Assembly (NCBI RefSeq): GCF_001275135.1
Contig: NZ_LFQU01000005.1
Coordinates: 62,001-126,000 of the forward strand
Direction of reading: 5' to 3'
DNA length: 64,000 bases
Source of the DNA: Xylanibacter rarus
Lineage (GTDB): Bacteria; Bacteroidota; Bacteroidia; Bacteroidales; Bacteroidaceae
This document shows, piece after piece, positions 22,539 through 31,085 of the stretch. The notes under the pieces are model-generated. The model made no database searches and was not told the DNA's origin. It saw only the letters and a list, made by a program, of their open reading frames with translations. Every line of letters starts with the position of its first letter. The stretch's first letter is position 1. A program made the position numbers and the translations under genes.

Positions 22539-22643
22539 AAAAACCGCTTCGAAATATTCAGCCCATTTTCCCGATCATGCCTAAACCCTTTGGTTTTCAA
22601 AACCTTTCGCCCATTTTTCCCGACCATTGAAAAAACCGCTTCG
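22539..22643. repeat. Putative transposase end-binding sites (three copies)
   Basis: AAAAACCGCTTCG (22539), AAAACCTTTCG (22599) and AAAAAACCGCTTCG (22630) share one orientation. The sequences next to them (CCCATTTTCCCGATCAT and CCCATTTTTCCCGACCAT) are also repeated. Read outward the core is CGAA(G)CGGTTTT, reminiscent of the CGAAA-containing ends bound by MuA. They crowd the last ~115 bases before composition shifts to host, which is where transposase sites must be. Inferred from position and repetition. Confidence 0.55.
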
Positions 22644-22647
22644 TTCT

Positions 22648-23130
22648 ATGCCCCATAAATATGAATTATGGAAACGTAATACTCCTATAACAAAAAGTGG
22701 GCAAGAAAATCCTGCTAGAACATATTATAGAATGTTTTTTAATGACAGTATTGCCGAATTACGGTATTGCTATATGGGCGAAACTATAACAAATGACTTT
22801 TATCTTAAGACAGCGGATCAATGCATTTGGATAACACAATGGATTCCAGTTGTAGATAATGTTCAAAATAAAGAATGTATATATGACGAAATGACACATA
22901 TTGTAGATTTGTTAAATTGCAAAAAAGATTCAGTTACATATTTTATAAAACGAAAGGGCATAATTCAACCCCATATATATTATTACAATTTAAAAGAAAG
23001 TACAGCATCATATATTTATGAATGTGTTTCGCGAAATGATATATTATATTTTAATAAAAATAGTTTGGGATTATTTGGAATACAGCCAGGTCTGGAAAAA
23101 TATGATAGACACAGGTCTATTTTACCATAA
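22648..23130 (+). CDS. Putative immunity-type cassette protein, probably truncated at its 5' end
   Basis: Up to 160 residues from ATG 22648 (a TTG at 22627 is in frame but lies in phage end sequence). Aromatic-rich (YYRMFFNDSIAELRYCYMGE, HIYYYNLKESTASYIYE), leaderless, AT-rich. Its TAA shares a base with the ATG of the Rhs ORF, so the two are coupled. The phage end falls at its start, so the real N-terminus is probably lost. No family recognised; role as a former immunity protein is inferred from place only. Confidence 0.45.
   Translation: MPHKYELWKRNTPITKSGQENPARTYYRMFFNDSIAELRYCYMGETITNDFYLKTADQCIWITQWIPVVDNVQNKECIYDEMTHIVDLLNCKKDSVTYFIKRKGIIQPHIYYYNLKESTASYIYECVSRNDILYFNKNSLGLFGIQPGLEKYDRHRSILP
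22654..22655. other. Candidate left end of the prophage (CA terminus)
   Basis: Immediately past the last end-site copy, GCCCCA|TAAATATG gives a 5'-TG end on the minus strand, as for Mu-type ends. Base composition becomes AT-rich from here. The exact base is a guess until the other end and a 5-base target duplication are compared. Confidence 0.3.
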
Positions 23131-25070
23131 TGCAAAATATGGATAAAGACATTGTGCCCAACCAGGCCATCGCCACGTACGTGACGCAGTGGGCTTACGA
23201 CAGCCACAACCGCCTGCTGGAGATGATATACCCCGACGAGGAGAAGGTTTCCTACACCTACGACCTCGGCGGCCAGCTGACCAACGTCCACGGCTACAAG
23301 TCATACGGCTACGACTACGTGAACCGCATAGGCTACGACAAGTTCGGGCAGCGCACGTACATGAAGTACTGCAACGGAGCGGAGACATTCTACACCTATG
23401 ACCTGCAGCGTCGCAGACTGCAGGGTCTGAAGGTTGACGCCGGCGGACGCACCATAATGGACAACGCCTACACCTACGACGCCGTGAGCAACGTGCTCGG
23501 CGTGACCAACGGAGCGGCCCTGCCACAGAGCGGCAAGGCCGGCGGACAAATGAGCCACAGCTACACCTACGACGCACTGTACCGTCTGACAGGCGCAACC
23601 GGAACCTACACGGGTGCAGACAGCAAGACGGCAAGCTACACACTGGCAATGGGCTACGACAACATGCACCGCATCACCTCGAAGAGCCAGCACCTGACGC
23701 AGGGTAACCTGCAGTTTGAAGGCACACTGAACGTGGGCTATGACCTGACGTACACCTACGGACAGGAGGAAGGAAAGAAGTTCCAGCTTGACAACGTCAG
23801 TGACGTGAACTACCGCACGGAAGCCACTCCGGACGAGAGCCAGAAGACGCGCAACAGCCATGCCTACGAGTATGACGCGAACGGAAACCTTGTTTACGTC
23901 AACACGGGACGCACGAAGAAAGATGGAACAACAGACGAGAAAGCCCATGAGCGCAAGCTGAAATGGGACGAGGAGAACCGTCTGCTGGCCTCTGACGACG
24001 ACGGATTCGTGACCAACTATTGGTATGATGCTGACGGCGAGCGCACAGTGAAGACCAGCGGAGAGAGCGAGCAGGTGTTTGTGAACTCAGAGTTTGCCGG
24101 CGGACGCACCAACACGGCCAAGTTCTCACTCTACGTGAGTCCTTATCTCGTGGCCAACCAGGGCGGACGCTACACTAAGCACATCTATATAGGCTCACAG
24201 CGCATCGTATCCAAGATAGGTGACTTCGCATCCTACGGCGCAGATCCGAGGCGCATACAATATGCCGGCAGCGAGGCTGACGCGGTAAATGTAGACTATG
24301 ATGTTAAATATAGTCAACAACTGCAGACAATCAAAGAAAATTATGCTACCTTTGATGTGCCGTACAACGGAACGGACAACAACGACTATGTAAACGGCGA
24401 AGGATTCTGCTGTGACGACGGCTCGATGGAAGCTGCCATGGCTCAGGCCAACGCACTGGAGGACAACTTCCAGGAAGGCGACGCCTACGAGAACCTGCAG
24501 TTCTACTACCATTCCGATCATCTGGGTAGCAGCAGTTACATCACCAACCTGGATGGAGCGGTGGTACAACACATAGAGTACGTGCCGTTCGGCGAAGTGT
24601 TCATTGAAGAGCGGAACAATATCTGGAATACGCCTTACCTCTTCAACGCGAAGAAATTCGACGAGGAGACGGGACTGTATTACTATGGTGCGAGATACTA
24701 TGATTCTAGGTTGAGCTTATGGATGTCAACAGATCCATTGGAAGAAAAATATCCAAATATCAGTAGCTATTGTTATTCAAATAACAATCCTATAAAATAT
24801 ATCGACCCTGATGGAAATGATTGGTTTGTCAATGACCAAAACTTTTATGTTTGGTCTATGGCTAATTATGTGCCTGGATTTGATTATGCTGGTAATTTAA
24901 TACCATCAGGTGTATCTCGATATCAAATCTTAGAAGAAATTAGAGGAAAATATTATCATAAGTATACAAGTAATATTTTTTCTTCTATTGGAAATTTTAT
25001 TTTTGGGAAAAATAGTTTCATAGAAAGAAAGCCTATAGCCATGCAGAAGAATCATTCAATAATGAGCTGA
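23130..25070 (+). CDS. Rhs/YD-repeat protein, 5'-truncated, with disrupted tip
   Basis: 646 residues. YD repeats run from about residue 18 (YVTQWAYDSHNRLLEMIYPD, YDYVNRIGYDKFGQR, YEYDANGNLVYVN). The core closes with HSDHLGSSSYITN, EYVPFGEVFIEE, NAKKFDEETGLYYYGARYYD and YIDPDGND at about residue 566. It lacks the signal and long N-terminal shell of full Rhs proteins. After DPDGND a variable tip begins, and at about 25,031 the frame leaves the toxin frame and stops at 25,070. Rhs shells encapsulate and release a C-terminal toxin; this copy seems a displaced, inactive module. Confidence 0.85.
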   Translation: MQNMDKDIVPNQAIATYVTQWAYDSHNRLLEMIYPDEEKVSYTYDLGGQLTNVHGYKSYGYDYVNRIGYDKFGQRTYMKYCNGAETFYTYDLQRRRLQGLKVDAGGRTIMDNAYTYDAVSNVLGVTNGAALPQSGKAGGQMSHSYTYDALYRLTGATGTYTGADSKTASYTLAMGYDNMHRITSKSQHLTQGNLQFEGTLNVGYDLTYTYGQEEGKKFQLDNVSDVNYRTEATPDESQKTRNSHAYEYDANGNLVYVNTGRTKKDGTTDEKAHERKLKWDEENRLLASDDDGFVTNYWYDADGERTVKTSGESEQVFVNSEFAGGRTNTAKFSLYVSPYLVANQGGRYTKHIYIGSQRIVSKIGDFASYGADPRRIQYAGSEADAVNVDYDVKYSQQLQTIKENYATFDVPYNGTDNNDYVNGEGFCCDDGSMEAAMAQANALEDNFQEGDAYENLQFYYHSDHLGSSSYITNLDGAVVQHIEYVPFGEVFIEERNNIWNTPYLFNAKKFDEETGLYYYGARYYDSRLSLWMSTDPLEEKYPNISSYCYSNNNPIKYIDPDGNDWFVNDQNFYVWSMANYVPGFDYAGNLIPSGVSRYQILEEIRGKYYHKYTSNIFSSIGNFIFGKNSFIERKPIAMQKNHSIMS

Positions 25071-25539
25071 TTTATCAAGGGGCAACAATTATCCCTTTGT
25101 CTATAGTAGGAAGAAAGGGAAAGACTATTCTTGCTGCTTTTAAAGCAAGCAGTAAAAGTGTCTGGTCTTTACCGTGGCTTGAACGTTGTTTAATAATTGA
25201 GGAACAATTAGGAAAAAACTTGAAAGGAAATTTCCCGGTAATAGATAAATTCCTGAATGGTGTTGCAAAGAGCATAAAAAGTATAGACCTTAATGCAAAG
25301 AGTTATCAAAATGGAAAAGTTTTATTTTCTACCTTAAAAAGGTATTATCGATAAAGTAGCAAAATTCAAAGGAAAACGTTGGAATGGGGGTTATCATCTC
25401 AGAAGAAGATATAACAAAAAGAACTTTGGACATAGCTATTCCAAGGGGTGCTTCTCCATCACAAGTAAAAGTTTTACAAGAAGCTACTAAATATGGAAAA
25501 TCTAACGGAGTAGAAGTAAATATACAAGTTATTAAGTAA
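25031..25539 (+). pseudogene. CdiA_C-like nuclease toxin tip with single-base frameshifts
   Basis: Joining three frames restores one domain: AYSHAEESFNNELIYQG, then RCLIIEEQLGKNLKGNFP followed by VIDKFLNG and AKSIKSIDL, then YIDKVAKFKGKRWNG and VIISEEDITKRTLDIAIPRG, ending VEVNIQVIK. This resembles the CdiA C-terminal tRNase domain (PD-(D/E)XK-like). Shifts are needed near 25,025 (A run), 25,345 (TATTATC) and 25,387 (G run of five). All are single-base changes in short repeats, so either real decay or assembly error could explain them. Confidence 0.7.
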
Positions 25540-25569
25540 ATAACAATTTAATCAATTATAAAATTATAT

Positions 25570-25980
25570 ATGGCTATAAATAAACAAATAACAATATGTA
25601 AATCGGCAACAGAGTTTATTGTTTATCCAGAATCGAAAAATGAAATAGGATTATGGGTTGCGCATACACCTTGCTTTATTACATCGAATTGTGAAATTCA
25701 TAATATTGAGAATATAATTAATGAAGCTTTACAATATAGTAATTCAGGGATACAAATTACAAATGGGATACAAAAAAATATCCTAAAAGAATTGCACATT
25801 AAAAGTTGGAAGACATTGTATAAAACGTATAAAACAATCAGTTTATCCTTAACTGAAAATAAAATAATTATTACACCATATGTGTATACGCAAAAAGGCG
25901 TATTTCCAGATACTGAAATAAAAACTTATTTCGATATTTGGGATTATAACAGTGCAATTATACAACTTCTTAAATTGTGA
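25570..25980 (+). CDS. Putative immunity protein to the CdiA_C-like toxin
   Basis: 136 residues, leaderless, MAINKQITICKSATEFIVYP with the beta-rich middle ENKIIITPYVYTQKGVFP and C-terminal FDIWDYNSAIIQLLKL. It begins 30 bases after the toxin-tip stop, the fixed place of a cognate immunity gene. Cytoplasmic location fits a nuclease target. CDI immunity families (CdiI-like) have this size, but I cannot place it in one. It stays intact while the toxin is broken, as expected if protection is still selected. Confidence 0.6.
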   Translation: MAINKQITICKSATEFIVYPESKNEIGLWVAHTPCFITSNCEIHNIENIINEALQYSNSGIQITNGIQKNILKELHIKSWKTLYKTYKTISLSLTENKIIITPYVYTQKGVFPDTEIKTYFDIWDYNSAIIQLLKL

Positions 25981-26118
25981 TTCTCTATTATTCAAATATG
26001 ACGTTATGGAACGTGTTACCAGTATCACCCATGAATATATATACGCGAGTTCTGGATAAAACACATACGAGCGGCAGCGGAAAGACTCTGAAGAGCATGC
26101 AGGAAAGCGATCCAGACG

Positions 26119-26590
26119 GGACATCACCACGACGCTCGAATACGACGGAATCCAGCGACTTGTACGTGTAACAAATGCGGACGGCAACGTGACAACCTCG
26201 ACCTATGACATAGGCGACCGCCGCACAGAAGCCACTCCAGACGAGAGCCAGAAGACCGGCAACAACCATGCCTACGAGTATGACGCGAACGGAAACCTCG
26301 TGTACGTCAACACCGGACGCACAAAGAAAGACGGAACAACAGACGAGAAAGCCCATGAGCGCAAACTGAAATGGGACGAAGAGAACCGCCTGCTGGCCTC
26401 TGACGACGACGGGTTCGTGACCAACTACTGGTATGACGCAGACGGCGAGAGCACAGTAAAGACCAGCGGCGAGAGCGAGCAGGTATATGTGAACTCAGAG
26501 TTTGCCGACACTATAAAAATAACAACAGGCAATAAAAAGTTTTGTTTTATTCTTCATAATCACTCAATTTTAGCTAAGCCTTTGAAATGA
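26119..26590 (+). pseudogene. Rhs core fragment with short alien tail
   Basis: The reading frame ITTTLEYDGIQRLVRVTNAD runs into an ORF beginning MTTSTYDIGDRRTEATPDES that repeats the main Rhs core (YEYDANGNLVYVNTGRTKKD through TSGESEQVYVNSEFAD) with near-identical DNA to 23.81-24.11 kb. After EFAD the sequence jumps to an unrelated AT-rich tail (TIKITTGNKKFCFILHNHS) that ends 26,590 and overlaps the next gene. This is a recombination junction between core and a former tip. Confidence 0.75.
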
Positions 26591-26946
26591 GAATTATCAT
26601 CGCAGTTGTTTTGAATATAATAATCAGCATAATCTATTTATTAGGCATGAGCCTATTAGATAGACTTGCTCCTATAGCCCATCCTGATATTGCTCACGGA
26701 TTGACAATGATAGCTTGGACAAGCATATTATTTGTTATTCAGTTCCTATTATTATTCCTATTTTTATTTTTAGGAAAAAACAAATTTAATTTTTTTATCC
26801 CACTTATTCTTCCATGTGTATATGAACTAAGTATATTAGATGTATACCCGAAGCGTTCATTTGTTTGGCTATTCATTTTACTTGTATTGTATATTTGTTA
26901 TTATTTATTCTTGATAAAATGTAATTTGTATAAAAAGTCCTCTTAA
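26587..26946 (+). CDS. Four-helix membrane protein, putative immunity
   Basis: 119 residues with about four hydrophobic helices (IIIAVVLNIIISIIYLLGM, MIAWTSILFVIQFLLLFLFLF, FFIPLILPCVYELSILDVY, FVWLFILLVLYICYYLFLI). It overlaps the preceding Rhs-fragment tail by the ATGA arrangement, as immunity genes do. Integral membrane immunity proteins usually protect against pore-forming or membrane-targeting toxins. The partner toxin is gone apart from its last residues. Family not identified. Confidence 0.55.
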   Translation: MRIIIAVVLNIIISIIYLLGMSLLDRLAPIAHPDIAHGLTMIAWTSILFVIQFLLLFLFLFLGKNKFNFFIPLILPCVYELSILDVYPKRSFVWLFILLVLYICYYLFLIKCNLYKKSS

Positions 26947-27025
26947 TTATAAAAATTATTTATAAATACTAGATGCCTGATAAACGATAGACAAATGAGG
27001 CCAGACAAGCGAGCACAAGCTTATT

Positions 27026-27400
27026 TCAAAAGAGAAAAGCCACATGCCGGACTATTGCGATGACAGATTTGGGCCCAACTACGTGTTTGGTATGGGCGGC
27101 GAACGTGCAGTGAAGACCAACACTGAAAATTTTACAAAGCCATAAACCGTGAATATAAGACGCAAAGAAACGTTTTGTTAAAAAAGAGCAAAGAACAAGA
27201 CGATTGACAATGAAAACATTGCGTTTCAAATAAATTATGACTATCTTTAGGCAGGAAAAAGGAAAATCGATATAACACTTTATTGCAAGCCGACCATTAG
27301 CATTAATAAGGTTTTTAATTTCCCGAAAGAAATATGATTAAAGTTAAAAGGCCTTTTGCAGAGTGCTGCGCAGGCACACTCTCTCTACTCAGCTAAGTTA
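27026..27400 (+). repeat. Array repeat R, copy 1
   Basis: Starts with a decayed Rhs-core piece (EENRL...NYWYD...ERTVKT region, here reading GMGGERAVKTNTENFTKP then stop) and continues into about 200 bases that recur at 32.3 and 40.5 kb. Shared landmarks are TGAAAATTTTACAAAGCC, AAGAAACGTTTTGTTAAAAA, ACAAGACGATTGACAATGAA and TTTATTGCAAGCCGAC. A further downstream part (ATGATTAAAGTTAAAAGGCC) recurs near 35.38 kb. The gap 26,947-27,465 holds nothing else. Confidence 0.8.
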
Positions 27401-27465
27401 AACGACATGAAAAACAGCCAAGCATAAAGAAAATTTATCTTTGACATAATTAATAAAAAATTTAT

Positions 27466-28050
27466 ATGAGAAATTTTGCTGCCTATTTATTATTATTGTA
27501 TCCATTAATATTATTTGCCTGCCCGCAAGACGGACAGCGTAATTTTGTGAACCATAATACCATATTACTTGACTCTACTGCGACGGACAACTGTGTTAAA
27601 CCTGAAGAAACTTTACTTATTGATTCTGCTAAAGTGGCTATTTTTGCATCTGTACTTGATGCCAATAAAATATACATTTCAGTATATAAAGACAGAGAAG
27701 GCGTTATGAAACAGAAATTGTCTCCACACCTGAAAGAAAAGATATCAGAAGCAGAATCGAAGTTAATTATAAAAAAAATCAGCAATGTATTTATAGAGTC
27801 TAAAGGTGATATTATTATTTCTAAAAAATATTTTCCTATAGTAGTAGCAGCAGACTATCCTTGGATTACATTTGAAATTTATATAAAGGGAAAGAAAATT
27901 GTTAAAAAGTATATTGTGGGAAAACGACAAGGCAATTATGAAATAACATATTCGGAATCATTTTCAAATTTGTATAATTATTTATTTGAAAAAGCAAAAA
28001 ATTTATTTGAACAAGGTATATTCTTACCAAGGAAAAGAATAGTCAAATGA
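27466..28050 (+). CDS. Lipoprotein, putative orphan immunity protein
   Basis: 194 residues. Signal MRNFAAYLLLLYPLILFAC with a lipobox-like LFAC, then a Thr/Asp-rich linker and a mixed fold (AKVAIFASVLDANKIYISVY, YFPIVVAADYPWITFEIYI). Sits alone behind repeat copy 1. Short lipoproteins following Rhs fragments are typical of exported immunity proteins that meet toxins in the periplasm. No family recognised; AT-rich composition differs from host genes. Confidence 0.5.
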   Translation: MRNFAAYLLLLYPLILFACPQDGQRNFVNHNTILLDSTATDNCVKPEETLLIDSAKVAIFASVLDANKIYISVYKDREGVMKQKLSPHLKEKISEAESKLIIKKISNVFIESKGDIIISKKYFPIVVAADYPWITFEIYIKGKKIVKKYIVGKRQGNYEITYSESFSNLYNYLFEKAKNLFEQGIFLPRKRIVK

Positions 28051-28114
28051 AATTTAACAGAGAGTTATTAAATGATAGAAGTAATGTCAGGTTTGGATTA
28101 GAGATATTACAGTT

Positions 28115-28534
28115 ATGATAAATAATAGAATATTTATGTGGTCAATTATTGATGGAAAAGAAAAAGTTGAAAAACTTTATCATGGTATTTTACCAGGTTT
28201 AGAATCTATCCACATTCATGAATTTACAATAATAACAGGTGAAGATATTGAATTAGATATAAGATTTGACATAAAGAATATGCCTAAAGATATGCCTTCT
28301 AAATGGATTGAAAGAAAGATAAATACAATTCAATTTGTTTTCGGCTTTTTAGGTGTTAAGTTCATTGATTTTAATATAGATAAGGACTCTAAAAATAAAA
28401 GTATTTTAAAAGGTGAAAAAATAGCAATTGACAAAAATAAGATTACAATAACAAACAGTGAAGGAAAAGTTCAGTTATCTTTTTTCTCAAAATGGAGTTA
28501 TATAAAAAGTATGTCCGGATACCAACAAAATTAG
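28115..28534 (+). CDS. Imm50-like immunity protein
   Basis: 139 residues (start 28115 or the internal ATG 28136 at MWSIIDGKEKVEKLY). The pattern of an N-terminal IxGKExVEKLYxGxLPGL, ESIHIHEFTIITGEDIELDI, MPSKWIERKINTIQFVFGF and a terminal LSFFSKWSYIKSMSG resembles the Imm50 family of polymorphic-toxin immunity proteins. Leaderless, thus cytoplasmic. A truncated copy of its start recurs at about 33.4 kb. Its toxin is not present, making it an orphan. Confidence 0.6.
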   Translation: MINNRIFMWSIIDGKEKVEKLYHGILPGLESIHIHEFTIITGEDIELDIRFDIKNMPKDMPSKWIERKINTIQFVFGFLGVKFIDFNIDKDSKNKSILKGEKIAIDKNKITITNSEGKVQLSFFSKWSYIKSMSGYQQN

Positions 28535-28571
28535 TTCTTTTTCGTTGGTAAATTAGTAAATCTTAAGAGGA

Positions 28572-28626
28572 AGTCACATCTATATAGGCTCAAAGATCGG
28601 CGACTTCGCATCCTACGGTGCAGAAT
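28572..28626 (+). pseudogene. Small Rhs core fragment
   Basis: CACATCTATATAGGCTCA and GGCGACTTCGCATCCTACGG match the core encoding HIYIGSQRIVSKIGDFASYG at 24.18-24.25 kb, with an internal deletion of about 14 bases. It marks the upstream boundary of the next cassette. Confidence 0.75.
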
Positions 28627-28788
28627 TCCATAAGGGTACTGGAAGCTAAATCTTTGTCAAATCTATTTAAAGAAATAACCACTTTGTCCAGTATAATTAG
28701 AAGATTACCTAAAATAGGTAAATAATCATATTTAGCGTATAGAATATAAAAGTTCGAAAATATTATAGATAAATACATAGGGTGTGAA

Positions 28789-29328
28789 ATGAAATATAAA
28801 ATATTCTTAGTTCTTACTTGTATGCTCATCTTTGCATGTAATAAAAAAGGCGAAAAAGATGAATTGAATGTTTATTTAGAAAATAAGCATTTTATGCAGG
28901 CCATTAATATGTATGTAACTACAACAAGGTATGACAGTTATGTGATACTTCCTACAAATCATTTGTTTAATTTTGACGAAAAGAAACACGGATTTTTATT
29001 AGGACCTTTATATAAGGATTTTCTTGCAGAGCTAAAAGACTCTATTATAATTGAATTTTGTGAAGTGTCACATAAAAAAATATATGTGATACCGACTATT
29101 AAAAATAAAAAGCGGAATCAAAAAGAGGCATTAAATATAAACTATTGCAATAGCGACAGTTTTTTAATAGCAGATTATAATGGGAAAGAGATTTATACCT
29201 ATAGTAATTTAATTAATTTTCTAAAAAGAGCTATTTTGATATATTATAATGAAAAACATTTTTTAACAATAGAAAGCCATCCAGATACAATTGTTTTACC
29301 GAAAGTAAAATGCGAATATATTGATTAA
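28789..29328 (+). CDS. Lipoprotein, putative orphan immunity protein
   Basis: 179 residues. Signal MKYKIFLVLTCMLIFAC with lipobox Cys17 followed by a charged start (NKKGEKDE). Body is alpha/beta (NMYVTTTRYDSYVILPTNHL, IIIEFCEVSHKKIYVIPTI, FLTIESHPDTIVLP). It follows the small core fragment by about 160 bases. No known family; typical size and context for an exported immunity protein. Confidence 0.5.
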   Translation: MKYKIFLVLTCMLIFACNKKGEKDELNVYLENKHFMQAINMYVTTTRYDSYVILPTNHLFNFDEKKHGFLLGPLYKDFLAELKDSIIIEFCEVSHKKIYVIPTIKNKKRNQKEALNINYCNSDSFLIADYNGKEIYTYSNLINFLKRAILIYYNEKHFLTIESHPDTIVLPKVKCEYID

Positions 29329-29373
29329 AAGGGTTATAAAATACTGATTTCACAATATTTGTAAAGATTGGTA

Positions 29374-29538
29374 ATGAAAGACACCCAAATAAAAGTCTAT
29401 GAACTTAAGCAGAGTATATTTACCTGCAATTATTGTTCTCAAATATCGTTTACAAAAATAGACGATTTAATACATTTTGGACAAAGGATAAAGAATCATA
29501 CACTTTCTATATTAAAAGAAAAAATTATTAGGAAATGA
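29374..29538 (+). CDS. Small hypothetical protein, 54 residues
   Basis: MKDTQIKVYELKQSIFTCNY ... SQISFTKIDDLIHFGQRIKN ... ILKEKIIRK. Its TGA overlaps the ATG of the ankyrin lipoprotein gene, so if translated it is coupled. A CxxC pair (CNYC) is present. It may be the last piece of a lost toxin tip, which usually ends in exactly this overlap with its immunity gene. Confidence 0.35.
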   Translation: MKDTQIKVYELKQSIFTCNYCSQISFTKIDDLIHFGQRIKNHTLSILKEKIIRK

Positions 29539-30290
29539 ATTTGGCTACTTTCATAAGACTTATATTTTGTTGTATTTTGGTGACTTCTTGCCGTCAAAAT
29601 ACAACGAATATAACATTCCATGATATTGACTGTTATAAAAGTACTGCGATAGAAAATTTTGCAAAACTTGTAGAAAGATAAGATACTACTCAGATGAAAA
29701 TGTATATTCATAAAAACTCTTTGAATATAGACACCCCTGATGCTATTTTCGGAAAGCCTCTTTTAATGTGGACTATATTCAATAGAAAATATAAAGCATT
29801 CAGATGTCTTTTAGAACTTGGAGCAAATCCAAACAGTGTTTGCCAAAATGGCGATACTCCTCTAATATTGGCAGCTGGTTTTATTGACAATAATTATAAT
29901 ACAGATTCAAGGTTTATTATGGATTTATTAAATTTTGGAGCAAATCCAAATATTGTAACATTAGATTCAACAACAAACTTAAAAAAGAATCCATTATTTA
30001 TAGCTGTATGCACTTCATTGACTTATACAAAAATTCTCATAGAACAAGGGCATGTATCTCCTTATATGGAGGTTAATGGAGAATGTGTCCTTGATTATCC
30101 CGTAGTTTTAGAAAAACTTGATATTGCAGATTATTTATGCAATGAAAAAGGGATGTCACTTAACAGGCGTATCACCATATATGGAAAAGATGACAAGAGA
30201 ACTCTGCTTGAGTTACTAAAAAGCAAAGATTATCCTCCCAAACACGAGTTCTACAAATTGCGGCAAAAATTATTGAACAAATATGATTAA
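29535..30290 (+). pseudogene. Ankyrin-repeat lipoprotein, interrupted by an in-frame stop
   Basis: ATG 29535 begins MNLATFIRLIFCCILVTSCR, a lipoprotein signal with lipobox VTSC. After KLVER a TAA at 29,679-29,681 stops the frame. The same frame continues as DTTQMKMYIHKNSLNIDT and then ankyrin repeats: LLMWTIFNRKYKAFRCLLEL-GANPN, TPLILAAG, DLLNFGANPNIVT, LFIAVCTSLTYTKILIEQG. Ankyrin lipoproteins are recurrent immunity-type partners in Bacteroidetes Rhs loci. A leaderless product could start at 29,694 (198 residues) but would lose its localisation. Confidence 0.65.
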
Positions 30291-30339
30291 GTGAAAGTTA
30301 ATTGATACGATAAAATTACCATTGTTCCTAATAAAATTT

Positions 30340-30515
30340 ACCTGATCATGATGAAAACGGTGAAGAAAGTTTTGATTTAGGAACTAATATTAAATCAGAG
30401 TCATTAACTCAAAATCTCTAGAGCTTGAAAAATCACCAATAAGGTAATAGAAGAAAAAGAATATAATAATACAAAAGAATGTACGGATACGCAAAATAGA
30501 AAAATAGATAAAAGT
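30340..30515 (+). pseudogene. Remnant of the hydrophobic Rhs toxin tip
   Basis: The stretch from GATCATGATGAAAACGGTGA to about 30,515 aligns by eye with the last ~140 bases of the intact tip at 39.60-39.75 kb (shared GGTGAAGAA, TTYGATTTAGGAAC, GATAAGGTAATAGAA, AATAATACAAAAGAA). It carries frame breaks. So a paralogous toxin once preceded the lipoprotein gene that follows. Confidence 0.65.
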
Positions 30516-30530
30516 TTATTAGTAAAAAAT

Positions 30531-30872
30531 ATGACTTCTACATTTAAGACATTAGCTATACTTGTTTTGATGTCCCTTTTAGGAACATCATGTATAGATA
30601 TCATATCAGAAATGGAAAAATTGGTGGGAATGCCTATGAAAGAAGCATTGACGCCTGTTGTTGAAGAAAACAAATGGAATGAATTCAATGGAGATGGTTA
30701 TAAAATTAAAGTTTACGAAGTAAAACGGAATTATTTGGAACGATATTACACAGCCTTCAAATCAAAAGGTTTCAAAGAATATAATTCCGCATCATGGAAG
30801 CAATCTGAGATGTATAGATATATTAAAGACTCTCATAGCTTGTGTAAAAGATTTGCCAAGAATAATGAGTAG
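30531..30872 (+). CDS. Lipoprotein, putative immunity protein
   Basis: 113 residues. Signal MTSTFKTLAILVLMSLLGTSC with a lipobox (LGTSC, Cys21), then IDIISEMEKLVGMPMKEAL and a charged, aromatic C-terminal half (VKRNYLERYYTAFKSKGFKE). It directly follows the toxin-tip remnant that is related to the intact tip at 39.2-39.8 kb. Its sequence is unrelated to the membrane partner of that intact tip, so tip and partner may have been shuffled. Family unknown. Confidence 0.5.
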   Translation: MTSTFKTLAILVLMSLLGTSCIDIISEMEKLVGMPMKEALTPVVEENKWNEFNGDGYKIKVYEVKRNYLERYYTAFKSKGFKEYNSASWKQSEMYRYIKDSHSLCKRFAKNNE

Positions 30873-31085
30873 ATATATGTGTTTCTAAACATAGATATCG
30901 GTATGATTATTTATTATTATGAACTTTTGTAATTCTATCAATTACGACAAAGATATTTTATAAAATTTTAGATGACCGCGACATAAAAGGTTGATGTTCC
31001 AAAATACGGGACCTAAAGGATTATCGGCAGACACAACGTCTATTTTAGAGAAGAAAATTTATACAATTTAAAACAGAATTAAATC

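Larger units (their letters stand above)
1..22655. mobile_element. Mu-like transposable prophage, left part (right part outside window)
   Basis: The gene content is that of a transposable phage: S24-type repressor, MuA-like DDE transposase next to a MuB-like ATPase, DUF3164 and possible gp16-like proteins, then Mu-type head genes (gp28 terminase, gp36, gp29 portal, gp30/MuF, gpG). There is no integrase. The early edge is placed near 22,655, where three copies of an AAAACC(G)CTTTCG-like motif end and GC content falls into the AT-rich Rhs array. The exact end is inferred, because the other end and the target duplication are outside the window. Related elements are known in Bacteroides; no diversity-generating retroelement is present in this part. 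Confidence 0.88.

Noticed and set aside
1-22655. Diversity-generating retroelement, as in the hankyphage group
   Set aside because: No reverse transcriptase and no template/variable repeat pair found in the visible part; it could lie before the window.
27026-27229. 67-codon minus-strand frame recurring in each repeat R copy
   Set aside because: The frame is antisense to decayed Rhs core and its ends vary among copies (also 32,336-32,569 and 40,486-40,731), so it is not a conserved gene.
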